Shown here: in pieces, positions 52,130 through 61,184 of the stretch
Position numbering within the stretch: the stretch's first letter is position 1
Layout: each line of letters begins with the position of its first letter
Assembly: GCA_963709765.1 (NCBI GenBank)
Contig: CAVPXL010000007.1
Span: 124,001-188,000, forward strand
DNA: 64,000 nucleotides
Source of the DNA: Roseitranquillus sp963709765
GTDB taxonomy: Bacteria > Pseudomonadota > Alphaproteobacteria > Rhodobacterales > Rhodobacteraceae
Direction: 5' to 3'
The notes under the pieces: model-generated
Told to the model about the DNA's origin: nothing
The model's database searches: none
The model's input: only the letters and a program-made list of their open reading frames with translations
Made by a program: the position numbers and the translations under genes

Positions 52130-53548
52130 TCAGGCGTCTTGCTTGCGTCTGCTGCGCACTACGCCAAGTCCGCCAACAGCCAATCCAAGCAGCCAAGCCG
52201 ACGCAGGCAGCGGAACCGGGGCCGGCGCTTGTTCGGCAGCCAGGACCTCATACCGCAGCCCTTCGGCCGTGCCTTCCGCGAACCCGGTCCAGTAGGTGTG
52301 GTCTTCCCTGAACGTGCCGTCCTCGTTCACGGACCAGACGCCGTCGCTCGCGACGTCCAGAAGATCGAGATACGCCTGCTTGCCGGCATCGCCTTTCAGC
52401 TCGAGGTCCAGCCACGCAGTCACGAAATGCTGCGCGATGTTGTTCATGCGCACCGTATCCCAGACCGGATCGGTGTAGTGTTCCGAGACGTTGAACCCCA
52501 ATTCCTCGTTGAAGTAGTAGCTCTCCTCCGGGGCAGGCATCGGCGCGGCGGTGTTGTGGCTGCCACCCTCGAAGGTCAGCAATGCACGGTCAACGCTCGT
52601 TGCCCCCTCCCAGATCGCGCGTACACCTTCGTCATAAAGGGACGTTTCATCCGCCGAGCCTGCCATGAACAGCATCGGAATCTCGATACCCGCCAGCCCT
52701 TCGGCGTCCCAGAAACCGGCGTTCATGCCCCAGGGTCCGATCGCGACGGCGGTCTTGATGCGCGGGTCCGGCAGGGCCTCGTGAGTGTCGCTGCCTGCCT
52801 GGTGAATGCCGAGCGTGCCATGGGGCCCGCCCCAGGGATAGTTGACGGAGGCTTCGGTCACGCCGCCCCCGGCGGTGATGACGGCACCATAACCGCCCAT
52901 CGAATACCCCAGCAGCCCGGCGTTATCCGCATCGATCAACCCGGCCAGATCGGACGTCTTGTCGTTGTTGATCCGCGCCATCTCGTCCAGCACGAACAGC
53001 TGATCGAGCGGCCGGTTCACGAGCGTCGATCCGAATGCCGCCCGGGTGCGATAGGTTGAATCGGTATGATCGATGGAGGCGACCACATATCCCTTGGACG
53101 CGATGTTTTCCGCCAGATGCGACATCAGAAAGCGGTTGCCCGGATATCCGTGGCTCATCAGAAGCAGCGGGTACGGGTTCGCCACCTCCGCCGGTGCGGC
53201 ATCGCGCATCGCGCGGCCTTCGAGGGTCACTTCCGTCGTCCCATCACGCAGATAGGCGTGCAGCGACGTGTCGCCCGTCGCCCCTTCGGCAGCCGGGTAC
53301 CACATTTCGACTGTCAGCGGGCGATCATATCTGGGGAACTCGGCCGGCTTTTCGCCCGCAGGATCGATCGCCAGAATATCGATCTGGTTCTCGTTCACGA
53401 ACTCGAACTGGCGCACACCCACAGGCAGGTTGCCATAGGCCGCCAGTTCGGGTGCGTCGGGCGATTGCCCGTCAATCCTGTTTTCTGCCACAAGCGGCGT
53501 TGCGGCCGTCGCGGCGATCACGACGGTCGTCAGGGCGATATTTTTCAT
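52130..53548 (-). CDS. Alpha/beta hydrolase (dienelactone hydrolase/lipase-like) with VPLPA-CTERM sorting signal
   Basis: A 472-residue secreted hydrolase. Signal peptide MKNIALTTVVIAATAATPLV; alpha/beta fold with oxyanion strand LLLMSHGYPGNRF, nucleophile elbow LLGYSMGGYG (Ser), an acid candidate in FMAGSADETS and His in TFEGGSHNTAAP. The C-terminus is a sorting tag: VPLPASAWLLGLAVGGLGVV followed by RSRRKQDA, a VPLPA-CTERM motif as seen in Rhodobacterales with exosortase systems. It is predicted to be surface-anchored or processed. The substrate is an ester of unknown kind. Confidence 0.9.
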   Translation of the reverse strand: MKNIALTTVVIAATAATPLVAENRIDGQSPDAPELAAYGNLPVGVRQFEFVNENQIDILAIDPAGEKPAEFPRYDRPLTVEMWYPAAEGATGDTSLHAYLRDGTTEVTLEGRAMRDAAPAEVANPYPLLLMSHGYPGNRFLMSHLAENIASKGYVVASIDHTDSTYRTRAAFGSTLVNRPLDQLFVLDEMARINNDKTSDLAGLIDADNAGLLGYSMGGYGAVITAGGGVTEASVNYPWGGPHGTLGIHQAGSDTHEALPDPRIKTAVAIGPWGMNAGFWDAEGLAGIEIPMLFMAGSADETSLYDEGVRAIWEGATSVDRALLTFEGGSHNTAAPMPAPEESYYFNEELGFNVSEHYTDPVWDTVRMNNIAQHFVTAWLDLELKGDAGKQAYLDLLDVASDGVWSVNEDGTFREDHTYWTGFAEGTAEGLRYEVLAAEQAPAPVPLPASAWLLGLAVGGLGVVRSRRKQDA

Positions 53549-53755
53549 TCGTCTTCCTCTCCCGGTTTTACGATGACCTTAGACGACGCTTCCCGAGATT
53601 AAAGCTGTATCGCCTCCGGCGTTCTTGAAATGGCGAGCAGCACACTCGACTTGCCGCCTCCTGCCAGAGGCGTGACGTCCAGAGTTGAAGCGCGGATGCC
53701 AGTCGCGCTATCATCATCGAGCCGCCCCCGGATCCCCATCGAGTAGGATTGCCGC

Positions 53756-54655
53756 ATGAGCATCACGGTTCTCGATGGCGGGGTCGGACAGGAACTGGTG
53801 TCCCGGAGCAGCGGGGCGACCTCGCTCTGGTCGACGCAAGCGCTGATTGACGCGCCTCAGGTCGTCCGCGCGGTGCACGATGACTTCTTCGCCGCCGGAG
53901 CCGACGTGGCGACCACGAACACCTACTCGGTGCTGCCGGATCGGCTCGAGGCGCACGGCATCGCCGATCGACTCGAGGACCTTTCCCGCAGGGCGTGCGA
54001 GATCGCGTGCCGCGCGCGCGACGCGCATGGGCGCGGTCTCGTCGCCGGGGCGCTCGGGCCGCTCGGCTTCTCGTACCAGCCCGACAAGGCACCTCCCGCC
54101 GAGATTGCTGCCGAAATCTACGCCCGGATGGCCAGGCTGCACTCGCCATATGTCGACCTGCACCTGCTGGAGACGATGTCGTCAGTGGATCAGGCGCGTG
54201 GCGGGCTTCTCGGCGCGCGGATCACGGGGAAGCCGGTCTGGCTCGCGCTGAGCGTCGACGACGATGACGGAACCTGCCTTCGCTCCGGTGAGCCACTGGC
54301 GGATGTCTCGGCGCTCTTCACCGAGTTTCGCCCGGAGTGCGTGTTGCTCAATTGCTCCCGCCCCGAGGCCATCACCCACGGCCTGCCGCTCCTGAAGGAA
54401 ATGGCGAGCTCGTTTGGAGCCTACGCCAACGGCTTTACCGGGATCAGCGACGATTTCGACCATATCGGCGCGACGGTGGATCAGCTCAATACACGAGGCG
54501 ACCTGGGGCCCGACGCCTACGCCGATTTCGCCGAGACCTGGCTGTCTCTGGGCGCCGCCGTCATCGGCGGCTGCTGCGCTGTCGGTCCGACCCACATTCG
54601 GGAGATCGTCCGGCGCCTGGATCACAAGGCAAGGAAATCGGGCGGCCAGGCCTGA
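53756..54655 (+). CDS. Homocysteine S-methyltransferase family protein
   Basis: A 299-residue Zn-dependent methyltransferase barrel. Start ITVLDGGVGQELVSRS, a DVATTNTYSVLPDRLEAHG block, and the zinc cysteines in VLLNCSRPEA and VIGGCCAVGPTHIREIV. Members transfer methyl groups from S-methylmethionine, betaine or other donors to homocysteine. It lies near a methanethiol oxidase and a DmdA-like gene, so a role in methyl-sulfur metabolism is attractive but inferred. Confidence 0.9.
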   Translation: MSITVLDGGVGQELVSRSSGATSLWSTQALIDAPQVVRAVHDDFFAAGADVATTNTYSVLPDRLEAHGIADRLEDLSRRACEIACRARDAHGRGLVAGALGPLGFSYQPDKAPPAEIAAEIYARMARLHSPYVDLHLLETMSSVDQARGGLLGARITGKPVWLALSVDDDDGTCLRSGEPLADVSALFTEFRPECVLLNCSRPEAITHGLPLLKEMASSFGAYANGFTGISDDFDHIGATVDQLNTRGDLGPDAYADFAETWLSLGAAVIGGCCAVGPTHIREIVRRLDHKARKSGGQA

Positions 54656-54978
54656 GACAGGAGAAAAGGTCAGCTTCTCATCTGTCGAAGAACCCGAGGG
54701 CGCTGCCACAGATGGACGCTTTCCGCCTGGACGCAGGCTGCGACGATGTCCGGACGCTCACAAGGCGGTCGTGCGTGCCAGCTTTGACCGAATGAGACGC
54801 GTCGCGCCGGCGACCGATCTCCCCGGTGGCAATCAGCGGCGCCACGGCCTCGCGTGCCCTCAAGACCGCGTGCCGTTTGTGCGTTGACGGATTATTCCGC
54901 CGGGTTCGCCTTGTGGTGAATGCCGCGGGCAGGTCTTGTTGTGTCTCGCGAAAACATACCGAAACCGCGCGACTCCAC
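54656..54978. other. Intergenic, no gene recognised
   Basis: About 320 bp between convergent genes (homocysteine methyltransferase and IclR regulator). No gene or clear terminator was identified. Confidence 0.4.
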
Positions 54979-55752
54979 CTATTGAATGCCTGATTGACCT
55001 GTCCGAGGCGGCCCGAGCATCTGCAAGGTCAGAGCAATCTTGCCTGCATATCGGCACAGTTCCGCGCCGATATGCGCGCGCTGCCCGGGTGCAAACCGGC
55101 GCACGGGCCCTGTTGAGCCGATGCTGTAGGTGGCCCCGATATTGCCAATGCGGATGGGCGCCGCCACCGAAGAGACGCCGACCTCGATCTCCTCAACGCA
55201 TTCCGCATAGCCCGTCATGCGGATTGCCGAGAATTCTTCGCGCAGCGCATCGGGGTCGCGCTTGGTTTGCGGCGTGTAGCTGCGCATCGGACCGTTCAGG
55301 ATTTCTTCGCGAAAGCCTTCCTCGGCAAAGGCCGCGATGACCTTTGAGCATGAACAGGCGTGCATCGGGCGAAACCCCAGCCCGGGATGCACGAAAGAGC
55401 GCGCACCATCGGCGGGCGTCTCCACATGGATGATCTCGACGCCCTTGTTGCGGTAGCGTGACAGGAAGACCGACTCGCCGAACTGATCGGCAGCCAGCTT
55501 CAATGTGGGCGCCGCCGCTTGGCAGACATCCACATCCGCCTGCCCCAGCAACGCCAGCCGCACAAGACGATCTCCCACCAGATACCGTCCCTGCCCGGCT
55601 TCATCGAGAAGGCGATGGTCAACCAGTGATTGCAGGAGCCGGTAGCAGGTGGGGCGCGGCAATCCGGTCGTTCGCTGGATCTCTGATGCCGTCACGGCGC
55701 GTCCGGCGATCGCCACGGCCTCCAGCACGGTCATCAGGCGGTCTAGGTGCAC
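54979..55752 (-). CDS. IclR family transcriptional regulator
   Basis: A 257-residue regulator: N-terminal winged HTH (RAVTASEIQRTTGLPRPTCY, RLLQSLVDHRLLDE) and a C-terminal IclR effector domain (FVHPGLGFRPMHACSCSKVI, GYAECVEEIEVGVSSVAAPI). It is divergent from the methanethiol oxidase gene with only about 90 bp, AT-rich and repeat-containing, between them, so it probably controls that operon. Confidence 0.92.
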   Translation of the reverse strand: MHLDRLMTVLEAVAIAGRAVTASEIQRTTGLPRPTCYRLLQSLVDHRLLDEAGQGRYLVGDRLVRLALLGQADVDVCQAAAPTLKLAADQFGESVFLSRYRNKGVEIIHVETPADGARSFVHPGLGFRPMHACSCSKVIAAFAEEGFREEILNGPMRSYTPQTKRDPDALREEFSAIRMTGYAECVEEIEVGVSSVAAPIRIGNIGATYSIGSTGPVRRFAPGQRAHIGAELCRYAGKIALTLQMLGPPRTGQSGIQ

Positions 55753-55778
55753 GGGCGTCTCAAAAGATGAACATTTGT

Positions 55779-55797
55779 CTCATATACTAAAAATGAG
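55779..55797. promoter_or_regulatory. Putative IclR operator upstream of the methanethiol oxidase gene
   Basis: CTCAT-N9-ATGAG inverted repeat in the AT-rich divergent region. Direct TCAAAAG repeats flank it (near 55760 and 55800). Position suits control of both divergent genes. Inferred. Confidence 0.45.
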
Positions 55798-55842
55798 CTA
55801 TCAAAAGTCAACGCCGGTGAGTTGAGCTTGGAGGGAACAGAT

Positions 55843-57192
55843 ATGGATTGTTGTGGACCGGGCTACGCTTCCCCGGCGGAAGCGATAAAGGCTCCGCGTG
55901 AAAAGCTGCTTTATACGATCGCGATCTATACTGGCACTGGCATTCAGAAGCCGGACTACCTGGCGACGGTCGACGTGGACCCGGACAGTCCGACCTACAG
56001 CCAGGTCATTCATCGGCTCGAGATGCCGGGGATCGGCGACGAATTGCATCATATGGGGTGGAACGCCTGTTCGAGTTGTCACGATGATTCCAGCATGTCG
56101 CGCAAATACCTGCTGGTTCCGGGCGTAAGGTCCAACAATATCCATATCGTAGACACCGCCACCGATCCGCGGGCGCCGCGCCTGCACAAGATCATCGACG
56201 GATCCGACATCAAGGCCAGGACAGATCTGTCCGCGCCGCATACGGTGCATTGTCTGGGATCCGAGATCATCATCTCCATGCTCGGCGATGCCAAAGGCGA
56301 GGCGCCGGGGGGATATCTCCATCTGAACAAGGAGTTCGAGATCATCGGTCACTGGGAAAACTCCATGGGCGAGATCCCGTTTTCCTACGACTTCTGGTAT
56401 CAGCCGCGCCACAATGCGATGGTCTCGTCCGAATGGGCCGCACCAAACACCTTCATGCCGGGCTTCGATCTGGAAGAAGTGGGGCACCTGAAATACGGCC
56501 GCCGCCTGCATGTCTGGGACTTCGAGAAGAGAGAGCCGATCGAGACTCTTTATCTGGGGGAGGATGGTCTCATTCCCCTCGAAGTGAAATTCCACCACGA
56601 CCCCGACAGCACTCACGGTTTCTGCGGGGCCGCGCTCAGTTGCAACGTGATCCACTTCTGGAAAAGCGACGCAGGCAAGTGGGAATGGGAAAAGATCATC
56701 GACGTGGGGAATGAGCCGCATCCCGACTGGCCAATCCCCGTTCCGGGTGTGATGTCGGCGATTCTGGTGTCGATGGATGACCGGTATCTGTATCTCAACA
56801 ACTGGCTGCATGGCGACATGCGCCAATACGATATCTCGGACCCCCACAATCCCAGGCTCACCGGGCAGGTCTGGATGGGCGGGCTGCTGGGCCGCGCGCC
56901 CGAGGTCAACGGCGTGAAGATGGCTGGCGGTCCGCAGATGTTCCAGCTGAGCCTCGACGGCAAGCGGCTTTACGTCACCACCAGCCTCTTCAGCACTTGG
57001 GACAATCAGTTCTACCCCGAGATCCGGCAACAAGGCGGAGTCATGGTGATGATCGATTGCGATACCGAGAACGGCGGCATGACGCTCAATGAGGACTTCG
57101 TCGTCGATTTCGGCAAGGAGCCGAATGGCCCCTCGCGCTGCCACGAAACCCGATATCCGGGGGGCGACTGCACCAGCGATATCTGGCTCTGA
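55843..57192 (+). CDS. mtoX: Selenium-binding protein 56 family, methanethiol oxidase (MtoX-like)
   Basis: A 449-residue protein of the SELENBP1/MtoX family, which oxidises methanethiol to formaldehyde, sulfide and hydrogen peroxide. Conserved features: DELHHMGWNACSSCHDD (C76-S-S-C79), YDFWYQPRHNAMVSSEWAAP, SNWLHGD-like LNNWLHGDMRQYDISDP, GKRLYVTTSLFSTWDNQFYP and the end RYPGGDCTSDIWL. The ATG at 55843 follows GGAGGGAAC. No signal peptide is seen, unlike the periplasmic MtoX of methylotrophs, so a cytoplasmic location is predicted. It heads a three-gene operon divergent from IclR. Confidence 0.9.
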   Translation: MDCCGPGYASPAEAIKAPREKLLYTIAIYTGTGIQKPDYLATVDVDPDSPTYSQVIHRLEMPGIGDELHHMGWNACSSCHDDSSMSRKYLLVPGVRSNNIHIVDTATDPRAPRLHKIIDGSDIKARTDLSAPHTVHCLGSEIIISMLGDAKGEAPGGYLHLNKEFEIIGHWENSMGEIPFSYDFWYQPRHNAMVSSEWAAPNTFMPGFDLEEVGHLKYGRRLHVWDFEKREPIETLYLGEDGLIPLEVKFHHDPDSTHGFCGAALSCNVIHFWKSDAGKWEWEKIIDVGNEPHPDWPIPVPGVMSAILVSMDDRYLYLNNWLHGDMRQYDISDPHNPRLTGQVWMGGLLGRAPEVNGVKMAGGPQMFQLSLDGKRLYVTTSLFSTWDNQFYPEIRQQGGVMVMIDCDTENGGMTLNEDFVVDFGKEPNGPSRCHETRYPGGDCTSDIWL

Positions 57193-57244
57193 GCCTGGCA
57201 AGCAAATAGAAGCCCGGAACGCGAGCATCCGTCAAGGAGAGGAC

Positions 57245-57610
57245 ATGACGACCTGTACCGTCACCATAGCGAACCTTGGCAACGCCACCCACGAGGTTGA
57301 GGCGCGCCGCCCCCTGCTCGAGACGTTGCGCGCGCAGGGTGTCGATCTGCCCTATGGCTGCAAATATGGCGGTTGCATCACCTGCGCCGCAAAATTGGTC
57401 GCGGGACAAGTCGATCAGCGTCGCCAGGTCGCGCTCAACAATCGCCAGATCGCCAACGGATATGTGATCCTGTGCGTGGCGCGTCCGCTTTCTGATATCA
57501 CACTGGAAATCGGAGTCGAAAGCCACGACAGGCTGTATCGCAACCCGTTCCTTGACCCGCTTCAACCACATGAACTGAAGGCGGATATCGCCACGCCAAA
57601 GGAGGGATAA
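57245..57610 (+). CDS. Plant-type [2Fe-2S] ferredoxin
   Basis: A 121-residue ferredoxin. Cluster ligands in LPYGCKYGGCITCAAKL plus the distant Cys in GYVILCVARP. An extra C-terminal tail of about 30 residues ends in KADIATPKEG. It lies 52 bp after the methanethiol oxidase gene and 3 bp before the CoA-binding protein gene, so it may supply or take electrons for an oxidase or oxygenase in this pathway. The partner is not known. Confidence 0.9.
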   Translation: MTTCTVTIANLGNATHEVEARRPLLETLRAQGVDLPYGCKYGGCITCAAKLVAGQVDQRRQVALNNRQIANGYVILCVARPLSDITLEIGVESHDRLYRNPFLDPLQPHELKADIATPKEG

Positions 57611-57613
57611 GTC

Positions 57614-58078
57614 ATGCCCGACGCCGATGTCGATCAAATCTATGAGTACCCACAGGATTATCTGTCCGACATTCTGAAAAACACAAGAACCATTGCTATG
57701 GTGGGTGCCAGCGCGGACAAAACCAAGTTCAGCTACGGCGTGCTGCGCGTGCTGCACGAAACCGGCTACGAGATGTTGCCGGTAAACCCCAATCCCGAAA
57801 TTGCCGAGATCCGCGGCATCAAGGTGTACCGCAGCCTCAAGGACATCGACCGCCCCGTGGACATGGTCGAGGTTTTCCGGCCAAAGGAAGAGTTCTACGG
57901 CTTTGCCGAACAGGCCATCGAGATCGGGGCGAAGGTACTTTGGGGCCAGATCGGCGTCTATGACGACAAGGCGGCCAAGCTGGCCGAAGACGCAGGGCTC
58001 AAGGTTGTCATGAACCGCTGTCCCAAAATCGAGCTGTTCCGGCCTTTCTGGAAGCCCAGGCTCGATCTGGCTATGTGA
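57614..58078 (+). CDS. CoA-binding domain protein (YccU-like)
   Basis: A 154-residue Rossmann protein of the CoA_binding family: RTIAMVGASADKTKFSYGVL, YEMLPVNPNPEIAEIRGIKV, VDMVEVFRPKEEFYGFAEQA and VVMNRCPKIEL. Such proteins bind CoA; a catalytic role is not established. Third gene of the methanethiol oxidase operon. Confidence 0.88.
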   Translation: MPDADVDQIYEYPQDYLSDILKNTRTIAMVGASADKTKFSYGVLRVLHETGYEMLPVNPNPEIAEIRGIKVYRSLKDIDRPVDMVEVFRPKEEFYGFAEQAIEIGAKVLWGQIGVYDDKAAKLAEDAGLKVVMNRCPKIELFRPFWKPRLDLAM

Positions 58079-58226
58079 GCGAAGGCTTTGTACATGCCCA
58101 AGACCTTGCCGCAAAATGCTCACTGCGCACAGTAAGACATCACGAAACGGCAAGTTTGCGGACGCGGCGGCGCCTTTTAGGCAATCACGAAAATTTCGCC
58201 GGAGGGCGAGGCCTTGCCCGATAGCG

Positions 58227-59474
58227 TCAGCGGGAACAAGGCGGAAGGCGCTGATCACCCCACGTATTCTCTGTGGAATGATTGAAGATGGTCGGCTCCA
58301 GATTCAGGCGGGCGGGATCGGGCTGCAGTATGTATGCGATCGCCAGCTTTTTCTTCGGGTCGAAGAATGGCCGCTCGACGACGGTGGCCCGGACCGGGCC
58401 CCGAGGCGTGATGACGTCCAGCTCGGTCCCGAGGTCGGCGCATTCGACCGAAACCATGGCCAGCGCGATGTTCTGCTTGAGTCGCGGCGAATGGACGGCG
58501 GATGTGACATGACCCACAGGTTTGCCGTTGTGGCGGACGTCCCAGGACCTGGTATTCGGCCCGCTGAGCGGCGCGCCGTCGAGGCGCAGGCCAACCTGCT
58601 TGCGCCCCACCCCTTTTTCGCGAATGCTCCGCAATGCGGATTTGCCGATGAAATCCACCTCCATTTCGAGGCTGACCAATCGATCCAGTCCCAGTTCGTA
58701 GGGGTTGGTGTTGAGATCTGCGTCAGCGTGATAGGACAGCATCCCGCCTTCGATCCGGCGAATGGTAGAGGTGTGGCCGGGCTTCAGCCCGAAAGGAACT
58801 CCCGCAGCCATGATCCTTTCCCACAACTCGTCGCCGCGAGAGGCGTCCCGCAAATAGAGTTCGTAACCCAGCTCACTGGACCATCCAGTGCGCGACACGA
58901 TCAGCGGGATTCCGTCCAATTCCACCTCTCGCAGCCAATAATACCGCAGATCCATGATGCTGTCGCCGAACAGCGCCTTCATCACGTCACCCGATTTCGG
59001 ACCCTGCAGTTGCAGCGGCGATACGTCTGGCTCGCGGATCGTGACATCCATACCCGAATGCACGGCCACGCCCTGAGCCCAGAACAGGATGTCGCTGTCA
59101 GCCAGCGAAAGCCAGAAGTGGTTTTCGCCCAGGCGCAGCAAGATCGGATCGTTCAGGATGCCGCCATCGGCATTGGTGATCAGAACATATTTGCACTGCC
59201 CGACGGACATGTTCGACAGATCGCGCGGCGTCAGCATCTGCGTGAATTTCGCTGCATCCGGCCCGGTGATCTCGACCTGTCTCTCAACGGCCACGTCGCA
59301 CAGGATCGCGTCGTTCACAAGGTTCCAGAAGTTCTGGATGGGATCGCCGAAATCACGCGGGATATACATGTGGTTGTAGACTGAAAACTCCCGGGCGCCC
59401 CATCGGACCGTTGCGTCGAAATAGGGAGATTTACGGATCTGAGTTCCAAACCCAAAGTCTGTTGAGTGGATCAT
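58227..59474 (-). CDS. GcvT/DmdA-like aminomethyltransferase-fold protein
   Basis: A 415-residue folate-dependent demethylase-fold protein. Blocks such as FSVYNHMYIPRDFGDPIQNF, CDVAVERQVEITGPDAAKF, LTPRDLSNMSVGQCKYVLIT, NHFWLSLADSDILFWAQGVA, EPDVSPLQLQGPKS and SRTGWSSELGYELYL align with the architecture of DMSP demethylase DmdA and related GcvT proteins. The ATG at 59474 follows AAGGGAGA; the longer frame is not family-like. It is convergent with the methanethiol oxidase operon. If it demethylates DMSP or a related methylated compound it would feed the methanethiol route, but other GcvT paralogues are possible. Confidence 0.75.
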   Translation of the reverse strand: MIHSTDFGFGTQIRKSPYFDATVRWGAREFSVYNHMYIPRDFGDPIQNFWNLVNDAILCDVAVERQVEITGPDAAKFTQMLTPRDLSNMSVGQCKYVLITNADGGILNDPILLRLGENHFWLSLADSDILFWAQGVAVHSGMDVTIREPDVSPLQLQGPKSGDVMKALFGDSIMDLRYYWLREVELDGIPLIVSRTGWSSELGYELYLRDASRGDELWERIMAAGVPFGLKPGHTSTIRRIEGGMLSYHADADLNTNPYELGLDRLVSLEMEVDFIGKSALRSIREKGVGRKQVGLRLDGAPLSGPNTRSWDVRHNGKPVGHVTSAVHSPRLKQNIALAMVSVECADLGTELDVITPRGPVRATVVERPFFDPKKKLAIAYILQPDPARLNLEPTIFNHSTENTWGDQRLPPCSR

Positions 59475-59635
59475 GCCGTTTCTCCCTTGTTGACCAGCCG
59501 CGAAAGGCCTCGCGGAATGTTTGCACAATGCCCGGAAAGTAATCACGAACCGGCCTGAGAGCGGACTGAAATTAGGCGGCTCCGCGACCAAACAGTCCGT
59601 TATGGGCCATGAAACGGGCCGCAGGGTCGCCTGTT

Positions 59636-60127
59636 CTACTGCCCGCCCCAGGCGACCAGTTTCGCAAGATTGGGCCGGTCAGATTTGATCCGCCGGGTCA
59701 CGATGTAGGTCACATACCGGCCGATCCCCAGATCTGTCTCGAGCAAGGCTTCCATCAAGTTCTGGAACGCGGCCAGTGAGGGCACGAAAACTGTCATGAC
59801 GTAATCCATGCCGCCACCGGTCGCGATGCATTCCGCCACCTCATCCAAGTCACGGATATGGCGCTCGAACCTGTCGAAATCCGATTTGCGGTGCTGGGTC
59901 AGGGCGACGGTAACGATGACCTGGGTAAAGTCGCCGATCCGATCGAGTGCGATATCGGCATGGTATCCGCGTATGAAACCCATCGTCTTCAACCGGTCCA
60001 GCCGAGCCAGACATGGCGTTGCCGACAGGTTTACGATCCCGGCCAACCTGGTCTTGCTCAGCTGACCGTGTTTCTGCACCGCGCTGAGGATGCGGATATC
60101 GATAGCATCGAGGCCAGATTTCTTCAT
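59636..60127 (-). CDS. Lrp/AsnC family transcriptional regulator
   Basis: A 163-residue regulator: HTH (LDAIDIRILSAVQKHGQLSK, LSATPCLARLDRLKTMGFIR) and a RAM ligand domain (DFTQVIVTVALTQHRKSDFD, GGGMDYVMTVFVPSLAAFQN). It lies upstream of the DmdA-like gene on the same strand, 160 bp away, and may control it. ATG at 60127 (MKKSGLDAID) is preferred over an upstream start. Confidence 0.9.
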   Translation of the reverse strand: MKKSGLDAIDIRILSAVQKHGQLSKTRLAGIVNLSATPCLARLDRLKTMGFIRGYHADIALDRIGDFTQVIVTVALTQHRKSDFDRFERHIRDLDEVAECIATGGGMDYVMTVFVPSLAAFQNLMEALLETDLGIGRYVTYIVTRRIKSDRPNLAKLVAWGGQ

Positions 60128-60581
60128 GCGTGAGCCCTTGTCGCTGGAACCTGCAATCACACTCCACGCGGTTTTCCGAGAAACCACTCAAGGAACCATA
60201 GTCCAACCAATCAGCATGCATGAGGTTTCTTGCGACGACTTCTGATGATTGATGTCGATCAGGTAGCTGATCGAATCGACGGGGAAGGCGGACCCTTGCG
60301 CGCCTACTTGCAATGACTCGTGAACTTTCGTTCGACATCGGTCGCCGCGCCGACAGCGGCCGCATCGAGAACGTCGAGGTATGTGCGCACGGCACGCTCT
60401 GCGTCGGCCGGGCCGATGCGCGCAGGATCCCATTCTCCCCCCCTTGGCGCCGAGCTCTGCCCGTGGGCGCCCTGATGCCGAAGCGATGGCTTACCGGGAG
60501 CATGCAGATCATCAGCTCCGGATCGATGGAAGGGCGCCCGGCGTGGCGCTTCAGCGCCGGCTGAGCTTCCTGCCGAGATTT
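60128..60581. other. Intergenic region, no confident gene
   Basis: About 450 bp upstream of the Lrp gene. A minus-strand frame ending at 60304 (PADAERAVRTYLDVLDAAAV) looks weakly protein-like but has no good start. Otherwise nothing recognised. Confidence 0.35.
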
Positions 60582-61184
60582 TCAGCCGTTGCGGCGACGC
60601 CGGATCGCCGTCTTGACAAGAATAGCCCCAAGGACAGCGCTGAGGCAGGCGGATGTAATCAATCCGGCCCAGTCGCCGACGAGGTTCGCGAGGTCCGGCA
60701 GGCGTGCCCCGAAGAGGAATCCGAGCGAGACATATGCCAACACCCATATCGCTTCCCCCGCCGCGTCCCATGCGATGAAGCGGGTTCGGGACATCCCTGC
60801 GGCGCCGGCGACGAGGTTCACCCAAGGACCCAGCGGGGCGAAGAGCCATGTCGAGAAGAATACGCCGATGCCTCCCCACCGTGCCACAGACGCTTGCGCG
60901 CGCACGATAATGGCCGCGCTCTTCGGCCGTCGTCCGAGGGTGCCGACCACGACCGGCCCGCCCCATCGCCCGATCTGAAACCCCGACTGATCCCCAAGCA
61001 CGGCAGCGACATAGGCGGAAGCCAGAACCTGCCAGAGAACGAGGTCGCCGGACGCCGCGAAGGCCCCGCCCGACAGCATGACCGCGAAAGTCGGTATCGG
61101 CACCGCGAGGCAGGAAAGGAACGCGGCAATGGCGATGACCGGCAGTCCGTAGCTTGAGACGTAGCCGAAGAGCATGTCACTCAT
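60582..61184 (-). CDS. DedA family membrane protein
   Basis: A 200-residue VTT/DedA protein with four to five hydrophobic segments. Family blocks: PIPTFAVMLSGGAFAASGDL, AAVLGDQSGFQIGRWGG, FFSTWLFAPLGPWVNLVAGA and GMSRTRFIAWDAAGEAIWVL. These proteins act in lipid or cation homeostasis at the inner membrane. Start at 61184 (MSDMLFGYVSSYG), overlapping the upstream gene by 8 bp. Confidence 0.88.
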   Translation of the reverse strand: MSDMLFGYVSSYGLPVIAIAAFLSCLAVPIPTFAVMLSGGAFAASGDLVLWQVLASAYVAAVLGDQSGFQIGRWGGPVVVGTLGRRPKSAAIIVRAQASVARWGGIGVFFSTWLFAPLGPWVNLVAGAAGMSRTRFIAWDAAGEAIWVLAYVSLGFLFGARLPDLANLVGDWAGLITSACLSAVLGAILVKTAIRRRRNG

